DNA from: Malachius bipustulatus
Taxonomy: Eukaryota > Arthropoda > Insecta > Coleoptera > Melyridae
Direction: 5' to 3'
Length of the DNA stretch: 64,000 nucleotides
NCBI GenBank assembly: GCA_910589415.1
Contig: OU342633.1
Location: forward strand, 16,406,858-16,470,857
Shown here: piece by piece, positions 55,674 to 64,000 of the stretch
How the letters are laid out: every line of letters starts with the position of its first letter
Numbering within the stretch: the stretch's first letter is position 1
Notes under the pieces: generated by a model
The model's database searches: none
What the model was told of the DNA's origin: nothing
The model's input: the letters and a program-made list of their open reading frames with translations, nothing else
Translations under genes and position numbers: made by a program

Positions 55674-56478
55674 GTGTGTTTCTAAATTGCTCAACGTTGG
55701 ACAACAAGTCAACGAAGTCAACAGTCAGCTGTGGAGCTGTTGAGTTGGATAGTTGAGTTGTTGACCTGCTATTTAGAAACAAACTGAAATGACGGATGAC
55801 GTCTTACAGTTGACATTGACATATTGATCACAAAATGAAGTCGAAGTTGTTACCTAATTACCTAATTAGTTACCTAAACAAAAAAAAATTAATTTGAATT
55901 TTATTGCTGGTATATGTTATTCTTTATTATATTATATTTTATTCTTTATTGTTTGAGTTGAGTGCTTGAGTAGCCTATGAACATATTTAGCTTAAGTAAA
56001 ATCAAAAGATTATTAAATGAAATGGAGTCGTATCTTTATAGATGTGAATCTTGCGGGTTGGAGAGCCCTCTGGATGACGAGAGTATCATATTCATATCAT
56101 CTGATTACTGCTCAACAATAAATTAAGTGTTGATAGAATGTTGACACAAGCAACCGAAAACACCTTATTCTTAACTTCTTGCGACATTTTCAATCAGTTT
56201 TCTCATAATGTATTTTTATTTTTATCAACACAAATTACTTTAACCTTCAAACGCTATAATGCGAATGTCCACGAGTTTACGATCACGTGTCGTTGAGTAC
56301 CAACTCAACAACTCAACAGGTTAATCCAGCGTTGACTTCGTTGAGTCAACGTTGACTTCAAACAGTGATTTAGAAACAAGAAAGTTGACTGCTGACGTTG
56401 AGTCAACGTCAGTCAACGTTAATTTAGAAACGGTTTGTTGGCATTGTTGCTCAGCGTTGGCTATTTAGAAACACACCC
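55674..56478. mobile_element. Tandem element T, copy 2 (about 805 bp)
   Basis: Same orientation as copy 1 and nearly identical, separated from it by 4 bp (TATG). Small indels distinguish them, e.g. an insert near 56031-56065 (GTATCTTTATAGATGTGAAT) and loss of a block near 55990. The short frame 56435-56662 crosses its end and is not a gene. Confidence 0.85.
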
Positions 56479-56502
56479 ATTATGTGTATCGTGGTTAGCA
56501 CT

Positions 56503-57494
56503 AGCACAGACTGTGGCACTAGCAGCTAGCAGCAGCTGTCTTATTCTATGCTCGATTGCTCGAGGCGAGGCTGTTCGAGTTCTGCTAGTTGCTGTTTATG
56601 GTAATAAAATAATTGGCAATGGCAATTGGCAACTAACCTTGAAGCTTGAAGGAACAAAATAAAATAAATCGAACCGACTGAAGGAAGTTATACATACATA
56701 GGTATACATAATTATTTGTTGTAATTATTTATGTATTTCGTTGTCATCTAAGTTTCGTCACAGATTTCGTACTTCTAGTGCTCTTATAAACAAAACGTGA
56801 ATTGATTTTTTTTACAATTACTTATGATCAAATTCATCTCTCCTGTTTAAATCGATTTTAGAAAACTGAGGTTGTTCAAGGACAGCTAGATACTTGCAAA
56901 TTTATTTCTTCTGCCTGCACATCTTTGCTAAAACTGAAATTATAGGTAGGTGAAGATTCCTACTAAAAGTACCCACTAAGTTCAGCTTATCACCTATTAA
57001 CTACCTGCTTGTTAGGAAGTTACAATGGAATAAAAGAAATGATAAAATAATAATATAGTTTTATTATCCGCTAACGCGTCGGGGACGAAACCACATCTCG
57101 AGCTAAAATCTATCACTTTTTTCCCTTGTATAATAAATAACTATTGTTTGTGAGAAAACTAACCAGACCCCAGACTACAAGCAGGACCATCCAAAATTAA
57201 AATTATGCATTAGTTTGCCAAGCCAATTCTTTTATTTTTAGTTTTATTTATATTATACATACACACCTACCTACTAAATGTAGGGACCATCTGACTGAAG
57301 TTTATGTTGTAAAATTGAAAACTAACCAGGACCAAGGAAAAACTAATACTTTTAGTAGGGAGTACCACACTGACTGAGTCCCTATATACCTATCTAACAT
57401 ATATATACCTACATCTAGCTTAAATGTAAGTAAATGCATGACTAATGTTTAGGGTAGGTGTATGCCTTTGCAGATCTTTTGCAAGCAGAGTTGG
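56503..57494. other. AT-rich DNA, no supported gene
   Basis: Scattered TACC/GGTA tetranucleotides. At 56500-56620 there is a CAGCAGCTGTC-rich segment of higher GC without a recognised product. Confidence 0.3.
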
Positions 57495-57677
57495 TATGAT
57501 ATTATTTACAACAAACCGTAGGTAGGTAGGTCTTAATGAGTATAAAGACAAATCAATAGCCTGTCGTATTGGAGTCGGGTTTTAACCCATCGTCCTGACA
57601 GTTGTCAAGTCTGGAGCGCCCGAGAACCCAAATAAAGAGTTTCAGACTCAGGCAGCAACACACATCCAACCAGACTA

Positions 57678-57733
57678 CCAAAAGCACGGACGGCCGTTTC
57701 GGTCTCATTAGACCTCGTCAGCGTACTATATTA
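57678..57733 (-). ncRNA. Hammerhead ribozyme motif, minus strand (locus B left)
   Basis: Minus-strand order: AGTACG, core CTGACGA, stem II GGTCT-AATG-AGACC, GAAA, stem III palindrome CGGCCG, GTC, CGTGCT. Stem I pairs AGTACG with CGTGCT (one G-U). The outer stem I strand reads CTAA instead of CCAA, weakening the outer helix compared with the right-hand copy. Confidence 0.82.
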
Positions 57734-58105
57734 GAGAGTCCGGAAGGATATGAATTATTTGGGTTCTCGGGCGCTCCAGACTTGACAACTGTCAGGACGA
57801 TGGGTTAAAACCCGACTCCAATACGACAGGCTATTGATTTGTCTTTATACTCATTAAGACCTACCTACCTACGGTTTGTTGTGACTTTTGAGTATACTTC
57901 GGCTTTTTAATATGCATATTTGATGTCAGTCTTGTAGCCCCTGGAGTGTCTGCAACCCATGATACACACTGGAGTTTTATTTTGCTGGGAGCCTGTTGTT
58001 TCTCTTGATAGATGTCGCTCTGTCTCGAGGTCACTGGTAACCGGTTGAATGAGATTCCATATAGGGTTTTCGATTCATGCAGCGATTCATATCCTTCCGG
58101 ACTCT

Positions 58106-58162
58106 CCAATATAGTACGCTGACGAGGTCTAATGAGACCGAAACGGCCGTCCGTGCTTTTGG
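58106..58162 (+). ncRNA. Hammerhead ribozyme motif, plus strand (locus B right)
   Basis: Core CTGACGA at 58119-58125, stem II GGTCT-AATG-AGACC (58126-58139), GAAA 58140-58143, stem III CGGCCG 58144-58149, cleavage expected after GTC at 58151. Stem I: AGTACG (58113-58118) with CGTGCT (58152-58157), then CCAA with TTGG across a small internal loop. Core positions are all intact, although stem sequences differ from locus A, so structure is conserved while sequence is not. Confidence 0.88.
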
Positions 58163-58669
58163 TAGTCTGGTTGGATGTGTGTTGCTGCCTGAGTCTGAAA
58201 CTCTTTATTTGGGTTCTCGACTTGACAACTGTCAGGACGATGGGTTAAAACCCGACTCCAATACGACAGGCTATTGATTTGTCTTTATACTCATTAAGAC
58301 CTACCTACCTACGGTTTGTTGTGACTTTTGAAGTATACTTCGGCTTTTTAATATGATATTATTTACTCTCGAAGTTGGAAACCCTGGACAGTCGATTTGA
58401 GCTATCGACCTGTTTTCAAGAAAGTTCAAATGAAGACCCATACCATCTCCTAGTGCTAGTGTATAGAATGCCAGAGTGCGAGTGGCTCCTTATCTATACA
58501 GGGTCTTGCAACAGTGCGTATCGCATTCCTTGTGGCCTTACCATTCGAGATAGAGAAATAGGTAATCTTTAAGTACCTATAGGGAAGCCTAGTGAAGATA
58601 TGGTTTGAAAAGACCTATAACCTAAAATTATTTCCAGTAAATATTTACATCCACGTATCCTAAGTTCCA

Positions 58670-58870
58670 TCAATTTTTTCGGGATCGAGGAGCGAAATAG
58701 GGGTGCTGGGTGGGTAAGAAGCTAAAACCAGCCATTGCAAACTAATATTAAGGTCACAATTAAGGCCTCTTTGACACTACGGTCGCATTGCTATTTTTTT
58801 TATTCACTTTCAGGGCAAGGAATATCTTCGAGATTAACAGTAGCACGATCATTATTTTGGGTAATTATGG
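58670..58870 (+). repeat. Dispersed repeat Q, copy 2
   Basis: Inverse of 23815-24015 (AATAGGGGTGCTGGGTGGGT, AAGGCCTCTTTGACAC, AGATTAACAGTAGCACGAT). It runs into the palindrome at 58862. Confidence 0.65.
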
Positions 58871-59264
58871 AGATGAGCGGCATGGATATAGGGCGAAATG
58901 GCTTATACTATCGGATAGCTGTGTCTCTAGGAGTATCAAGGTACCATTGAATTTTTGCGCCGGCAAGTAATAGTCGAGAAATAAGGCCTTAAAGTGTCAT
59001 TACGTGTGTTTGTACATATACGCTCGAACGGGAAGCACGCACTCATAGTCGTGTGTCCGACGGAGTGCGGCTGCCTGTTCGAGCGTATATGTACGAATAT
59101 ACGCGTATTAGGGCAAGGATGAAACTTTAAGGCCTTATTTCTCGACTATTACTTGCCGGCGCAAAAATTCAATGGTACCTTGATACTCCTAGAGACACAA
59201 GCTATCCGATAGTATAAGCCAAATCGCCCTATACCAATGCCGCTCATCTCCATAATGACCTTAT
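58862..59264. repeat. 403-bp near-perfect palindrome
   Basis: ATTATGGAGATGAGCGGCAT at 58864 mirrors ATGCCGCTCATCTCCATAAT near 59257; AATTTTTGCGCCGGCAAGTA and CGCTCGAACGGG/CTGTTCGAGCG are also mirrored. The centre near 59050 is GC-rich. No coding content. Confidence 0.8.
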
Positions 59265-59339
59265 TTTGCTTTTTGCATTTATTTTGCATTTACATTCCAA
59301 AAAGCGTGACATCAGTCCCTATAGTCTGGATACGATATG

Positions 59340-59810
59340 AGAGAGCATACTTGCAGGTTCGCAGAGCACCTGCCAGATAGTTCGCCAATCGATTGGCGCT
59401 TGATTATTACTGGGAAAGCATTGCTGACATAGGGAAAAGGCTGTCTCCACACCAAAATTACCAGCTTAGACGCATATTTTGCTCTCAGATCGGATAAAAA
59501 TGATGCATCGATAAATTTAAAAGGTCTCTGAATGGGGTAAGTTTCCGAGAAACTAATTTTGATACAGAAAAGGACGTAATAATCAAATTGTATGCAGCCG
59601 ATCGGTCTAGGACTTCCTATTTTCGCGGCTCTTTTTGACGATAAAAGTGGAATCTAACTTCATGGCAGTGGTGTAAAATAAAAAATAAAGCGTCTAAACA
59701 GGTTATTTTGGTGTCGAGAGAGCCTTATTCCTTTGCCAGTAATAATCAAGTGCCAATCGATTGGTGTGCTAACTGGCGAGCACTGTGCGAATCTGCAAGT
59801 GTAGCCGACT
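59340..59810. repeat. Imperfect palindrome, about 470 bp
   Basis: GCCAATCGATTGGCGCTTGA at 59381 mirrors TCAAGTGCCAATCGATTGGT at 59746; ACCAAAATTACC and GGTTATTTTGGTGT are also inverted. Central part 59500-59680 is not mirrored. Confidence 0.65.
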
Positions 59811-59879
59811 TTGGTAGTCACTTTTTCTATCGCTGTTGCATCTCCATATAATATTCTCCCTACCAATATCACAGTACCC

Positions 59880-60352
59880 CATTCAACTTTGTTATTTTGA
59901 ATAGAACATCCTGTATATTATTACATTTTCAGGTTGTTTGAGAAAATTCAGTAATAATGGTTTTCGAAGTTGGAGTTTCAATTGAGTAGGTTATGACTAT
60001 GACTATGAGTTAAAAACAAATTAAAATCGTCATTTTCTATTTTCAAAGCAAATCACATTGAAAACTGTTATACAGGTTGATGAAAAATCTGATAAAATTA
60101 ATGAAAAAATCTGATAATTTTCATCACCCTGTAAAACAATTCCTTCCACACAATAGGATACCACGTGAAAAGTTAAGATAGAGACTTGTAAACCATTTTC
60201 TGATATTTTGAGCCGTTTTCAATGTAATCTGCTTTGAAAATGGAAAATGGCGATTTTCACTTGTTTATAACTCATAAGCTACTCAATTTAAATATGTGAA
60301 AACCATTCCAACTGAATTTTCTCAGACAATGTGAAAATCTAATAATGCAGTG
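59880..60352. repeat. Hairpin repeat, diverged member of the shared-block family
   Basis: GAGTTAAAAACAAATTAAAA at 60008 mirrors TTTTCACTTGTTTATAACTC near 60270; TTTCATCACCCTGTAAAAC lies near the centre. The right part resembles 9040-9240. Confidence 0.6.
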
Positions 60353-60520
60353 TGCCCAAGATAAGAAGGAACAGCATGTGGATTCCAGAAACCGTAAGAG
60401 ATACAGGGTGGGTTAAATTAGCAAAAAGTTGAGCAATTTAGGGGTCAATTTTATTCTGTCGAGAAAATCAGAAAATTCTGCTTAAATTCGGAGATATTTG
60501 GAAAAAAACGGATGGAATCT
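60352..60520 (+). repeat. Dispersed repeat family R, copy 4
   Basis: CCGTAAGAGATACAGGGTGG then GTTAAATTAGCAAAAAGTTG match copies at 24462 and 39225. It directly follows the hairpin at 59880. Confidence 0.55.
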
Positions 60521-60802
60521 TCCAGTTTCGTTTTAATTTTTTCCTGAAGTTATTTGGAAAGATATAAAAAACAAAGGACACTCTCATTGCTACCTTTTTA
60601 GCTCTACAAGATGGTGTTGACAAAGTTGCAGTCCAAAGTTTAGTTTCAGTAGTAATAACCCAAGGACATTGAAATTGTTCGAAAAAGCAACAAGCTTGAG
60701 AAAGTTGTTATAAAATTTTTGAGCATTGATTATCAATGTTCGAGGGTTATTCGGATAGAAATTTTTTTTCTAAAATATGAAAAAATACAGAGCAAAAACA
60801 AT

Positions 60803-61090
60803 TTATTTAAAGGTGCAATTAACTTCCATTTCTTTATAATATTTTTCTTGTAACAGCTTACTTGTTAGGTTCCACATGGTTTTGACCATAGTTTCTTTAA
60901 ACTCTGTACCATCTTTTCTTCTTGTGTTTACAGCCCAATCCTTTAAAGTCAATGCCAATTTTTCCGCTGTCCGATTTCCATCTAAATGATACTTTCTATC
61001 ATTGCAAAAGTCCATAATAATGCTTTCCATACAAATTTTTTACTGGAAACGGTATTTTTTGGTATGTTGGATTCTATAATTTCATTAATA
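60803..61090 (-). pseudogene. Possible Crypton-type tyrosine recombinase N-terminal fragment
   Basis: The minus-strand frame 61030-60803 reads LALTLKDWAVNTRRKDGTEF and then KETMVKTMWNLTSKLLQEKY. The RKKDG.E....TL..M...L.R.L pattern resembles the region before the catalytic domain in Crypton-derived proteins (ZMYM/KCTD1/QRICH1-related). A second frame just upstream gives IPKNTVSSKKFVWKALLWTF, which would precede it after one frameshift. No catalytic tyrosine recombinase motif follows. The assignment is from pattern memory only. Confidence 0.35.
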
Positions 61091-61279
61091 TTATTGTCAG
61101 TATTACAACCAAATCGAGACACTTTGAAATATTAAATATTTGAAACGTCGAAATCGAAATAAATCAATATATATCCATGGCAACGTGATGAAGTGAAAAC
61201 AGCCCATGGGATCTGTTTTCAGTATAATGTTGTACTGATTGGTTGTCAAGCAGATGACTTCAAATTAATTGATTTCATT

Positions 61280-62020
61280 GGATAATGCAGTGACTATGAA
61301 GTTTGGATCATCGTGGCTTTGACAGATAATAGCTGAAGAAAGTGTATAAAATCACTCCCAAGATCTTTGAAGTATAAAGTTTAATTTATTTTAAAACTTA
61401 AAGGGTATGTAGGAAATGCAAAAATATGCAAAAAATTTCCTGTAGACATGGGTCGTTGGATATTTAGTTTTTGGAGATACAATAAATGTTGAAGTTCTTC
61501 GAAAAATTTAATATTTTTTTAATATCTACCAACTGGCTGATCTGAATAACTCGAAATTTTTGACAGTTGTTGTACTAATTAAAGTAGATGATTTGATACT
61601 CCTAACAAAAAATTTTAATCCAGTGGCGCAAATCTCTGGATATGTCGGTACCTTTTTTAAAATAATTTATACGCCACTGACTTTAATGTAAATGTGACAT
61701 TTTTGATAGATACCTCGTGTTGTTTAGAAGAGAAAAGTCACTTTATTTTTTTGCTGTATGATGTTTAATTGTTACTTCTGAAAGTAATTAAAGTAATTTG
61801 AAAAATTTAGATATTCAAAAAATAGTAAATTTTTCGAACACCTTGCATCTTGAAAACTAAAGCTCCAACGACCCCTGCCTAGAGGAAATTTTTCGCCTAT
61901 TTTTGGATTTGCTACATACCCTTATCTTAGTTATCTTGAGTGATTTTATACACCTTCTTCAGTTGTTACCTAACAAAGCCACAATGATCCAAACTTTATA
62001 GTTGCTGCATTGTTCCTTCC
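61280..62020. repeat. 740-bp imperfect palindrome
   Basis: AATGCAGTGACTATGAAGTT at 61285 mirrors AACTTTATAGTTGCTGCATT near 62012; GTGTATAAAATCACTC mirrors GAGTGATTTTATACAC; CTTAAAGGGTATGTAG mirrors CTACATACCCTTA. Nothing coding. Confidence 0.75.
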
Positions 62021-62739
62021 TACCTGTGTTGGGGACATGCATACAGAAACTTTCAGCTTTTATAAAATGACGAAAGTCTGGCAGTCACGGGCTCTTAGTC
62101 TATAAGTCATCTTACAGTCTTACAGTCATCTTAGCTAGGACATTTTCCGTTCATCAATAATTTACACGGTCCAGATACTTCAAATACTTCAAATGAAGTA
62201 TACAAACAGACCTTTCATGGATAATAACCATCTTGAAAACACCATTAGACAAATGTGCCTCTGAAATTTCACTTAAGTTATGTACGATCGCACTATACTG
62301 TGCATTCATAGGGAAGGAGGCCACATTGAAAATTAATCATTTTTGCTTAAGTTTACTTATACCATTAATTTCTTTAATTGTTTTATTAAATAATTGAATA
62401 ATTTAATTATTCTAAAAAACAGTGCTTAGTGCTTAGCATGTTTTTGTTAAAATAAAATTTAATTCAGGAGTGAGAGACCCTAGAAAGAGTGAAAATTACC
62501 CCACCACCAAATCCGTTAAAAAAATTTGGTGTAATAAAATTTGTAAAATGTATAGGTAATTGACATTGATACTTGACATTTTAATGAAATGGGAGCTACT
62601 TTGGATGCGTTCAATAAGTATGATCATCTAAAACAAATACAGGAGTTATTTTAGTTAGAAACTCTACTGGTTTCTTATCGAAGTTAATTATAATAATCCA
62701 ATACTAAAATTTATGTTTTCAATCCTTACTTTGTAGAAT
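62021..62739. other. AT-rich DNA, nothing recognised
   Basis: No gene or repeat supported. Confidence 0.35.
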
Positions 62740-63375
62740 CTCTGCATACTGATGGATGATAAATAAAACACTAATGTTTAAAAAAATTCTACCGTATACT
62801 GATGCATAATATAAACGTTACACGTGTTTCGCTACTTTTAAAGTAGCATCTTGAGACGTATGTAAATAAAATTATTGATATTGTAACATAGCAACAGTAT
62901 GGTAACCTAAGTGATCATAAAACAAAGCAATTAGATATAAATGAATTTTTAACAGAACTAACTAGATCATAATATAGTTTCTTGAGAATCGTTTTAGTTG
63001 TTGATATCAAGAAGAAAATCAAGCAGTGGAAAACGATATGTGTCTAGCTGTTCATTTATTACTGTGTATTGTTGATTACGTAAATGTCTGTGGTCTCTAG
63101 AAATTCAAAAATTTTAATTTAAAATAATGATCACAATGATGAAGTAATTCAATTATTTTGTTGTTTGCTGTTAGAGTGTGATTGTTTTCTATTAAGTGTA
63201 ATTTGTTCTTTCTGGATGTTTGAGTCTGCAAGAGTTTAGATGTTCGCTGTATCTAATTTTTAGGTTTCTACAAGTTTGTTCTATATAAACTGAATTATAA
63301 TGAGAACAGTTTAATCGATAAATTACAGGTTTTTGTAATTTAGATAACTTTTTGAATTCAGCAATATAGAACCAT
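62740..63375 (-). pseudogene. Penelope-like element relic: GIY-YIG endonuclease segment and 3' end
   Basis: On the minus strand from about 63335 the frame reads LQKPVIYRLNCSHYNSVYIE then QTCRNLKIRYSEHLNSCRLK. This is the VYKL.C..C...YIGQT.R.....R..EH pattern of the Penelope GIY-YIG endonuclease with the Gly of YIG replaced by Glu and the Gly of QTGR by Cys. Two stops follow (near 63200), then decayed sequence to a mutated hammerhead at 62815-62875. An intact protein is impossible. The order endonuclease then hammerhead in the 3' pseudo-LTR matches known Penelope elements. Confidence 0.7.
62812..62865 (-). ncRNA. Mutated hammerhead ribozyme motif at the Penelope 3' end
   Basis: Minus-strand order: ACGT, CTCAAGA, an extra T, stem II GCTAC-TTTAAAA-GTAGC, GAAA, palindromic CACGTG, GTA as cleavage triplet, ACGT closing stem I. 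Compared with the consensus CTGANGA, the invariant G (position 5) is C, and one base is inserted before stem II, so cleavage activity is probably lost. Confidence 0.6.
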
Positions 63376-64000
63376 TGCTCATAAAAGATTTAAATGAAAT
63401 ATTAAATGTAGTCATGTTAGAAATTATCTTTGATATTTTCTCGATAAGTAAAAATGACTCTGTATATCTGATTACGGCAAAATAAGTTTCAAGCAAGCAG
63501 AGATTTTTTGTTATCAAAGTTTTTTGACAAGTCAAATTAAAATTTTTCCCCATATGATGTTGCCAAATTTTTGGCGGTCACTGGCGGTCATATTTAAATA
63601 AACAAAGTTGTTTGGTGTACAGTGATATTGGGCCACCTGTAGAGCTGAAAATAATTTTAGATTATAGGATAGGTCTCTTGAAAGCATACAAATTTTTCTC
63701 ATATATTTTTTGGTATTTCGAACGGTAAGGCCGCTAGGAATGCCCAACGGACTCTGTTGCAGAACTCTGTATAATGATTGATTCATTTTTCTACATGACA
63801 TAAATTAAATATTTTTGAAATATCAAAATAATATTGTTAAGAAACTTACTTTATTGATAACAAATTACTACAATAAGTATTACATCTACATAAGATACCA
63901 CTTCCACTTGTTCTTTTTAAATCATTTCATTTTAAGTTCATTTTAATTCTGAAGTCCTTCTGCCCATTCTACTTGTCTTGAACTCTTCAAACAAATTCTT
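63376..64000. other. AT-rich DNA, no supported gene
   Basis: The minus-strand frames at 63323-63553 and 63532-63801 show no motif I can name; part of the former may be decayed Penelope sequence upstream of the endonuclease piece. Confidence 0.3.

Larger units (their letters stand above)
53427..56502. repeat. Giant multi-layer palindrome, right arm interrupted by two tandem elements
   Basis: The left arm begins GTTAGCACCACGATACACAT (53430); its inverse, ATGTGTATCGTGGTTAGCAC, ends near 56499. Inward, CATGAGATTGCTCATATCTA mirrors the region near 54762-54782, TGCTTTTATGGCTATTTCTG mirrors 54698-54722, and GGTGTCCCAGCTTATTCGAA mirrors 54577-54597. The two 0.8-kb elements at 54855-56478 split the right arm, so the original palindrome was about 1.45 kb. 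Confidence 0.8.
57510..58351. mobile_element. Penelope-like pseudo-LTR insertion, 842 bp, with 15-bp target duplication and two hammerhead ribozymes
   Basis: TATGATATTATTTAC stands at 57495-57509 and 58352-58366. The insert has one unit reading left (57510-57760) and a right part in which the tail block (starting CTTGACAACTGTCAGGACGA) occurs twice in direct order, at about 57779 and 58221, each running on to GGCTTTTTAATATG. One inverted and two direct partial units are the layout described for Penelope pseudo-LTRs. No coding sequence remains. Confidence 0.82.

Noticed and set aside
56435..56662. 75-residue frame as a new gene
   Set aside because: It begins inside the terminal repeat of tandem element T and crosses into flanking palindrome sequence.
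1..64000. CRISPR array or bacterial operon
   Set aside because: The repeats are inverted transposon arms, not short direct repeats with regular spacers, and the one clear gene has spliceosomal introns.

Overview
The window looks like AT-rich insect nuclear DNA. The evidence is a split gene with GT-AG introns, many BEL/Pao, Jockey-like, Penelope-like and Tc1/mariner-type relics, and short runs of the tetranucleotide TACC/GGTA. I cannot name the species. There is no bacterial, plasmid or CRISPR content.

Only one host gene is clearly resolved. It is a minus-strand homologue of TXNDC5/ERp46 (Drosophila pretaporter) spanning 50357 to 32079 in seven coding exons. The joined reading frame is 386 codons with no internal stop: a signal peptide, three thioredoxin domains each with a CGHC active site, and a C-terminal HDEL. 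It should be a soluble protein disulfide isomerase of the ER lumen. Its introns (64 bp to 6.3 kb) carry most of the mobile DNA between 32 and 50 kb: a BEL/Pao relic, a solo LTR with a 5-bp target duplication, several hairpin elements, two small Harbinger-like MITEs, an IS630/Tc1-like transposase relic, two non-LTR reverse transcriptase relics and a Penelope-derived insertion.

Layout. 1-2.3 kb: BEL/Pao pol relic with the start of its 3' LTR. 4.7-13.5 kb: a dense run of nested hairpin elements (imperfect palindromes of 0.5-1.8 kb), most ending in ACAGGGTG or a close variant. 13.5-19.4 kb: mostly unique AT-rich DNA with two exon-like islands, a small MITE and an inverted pair of ribozyme-like repeats. 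19.4-26.5 kb: two copies of one large palindrome family, a non-LTR relic, a tRNA-derived SINE and further hairpins. 27.2-30.7 kb: a mariner-type transposon relic with about 520-bp terminal inverted repeats, an 880-bp hairpin and a MITE. 32-50.4 kb: the TXNDC5 gene with its intronic elements. 50.9-51.6 kb: a 586-bp element with a 10-bp target duplication. 53.4-56.5 kb: a giant palindrome interrupted by two tandem 0.8-kb elements. 57.5-63.4 kb: two Penelope-related loci, several palindromes and a possible Crypton-type recombinase fragment.

The most notable biology is at 48.1-48.9 and 57.5-58.35 kb. Two insertions with 14- and 15-bp target duplications each carry two divergent hammerhead ribozyme motifs with complete catalytic cores, stem II, stem I and a palindromic minimal stem III. 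This is the architecture known from pseudo-LTRs of Penelope-like elements. A third locus (62.8-63.4 kb) joins a decayed GIY-YIG endonuclease segment to a mutated hammerhead, which ties the ribozymes to Penelope in this genome. The second theme is the large number of long hairpin elements. The 27.2-kb locus shows a transposase remnant between long inverted repeats, a plausible parental structure for such hairpins.
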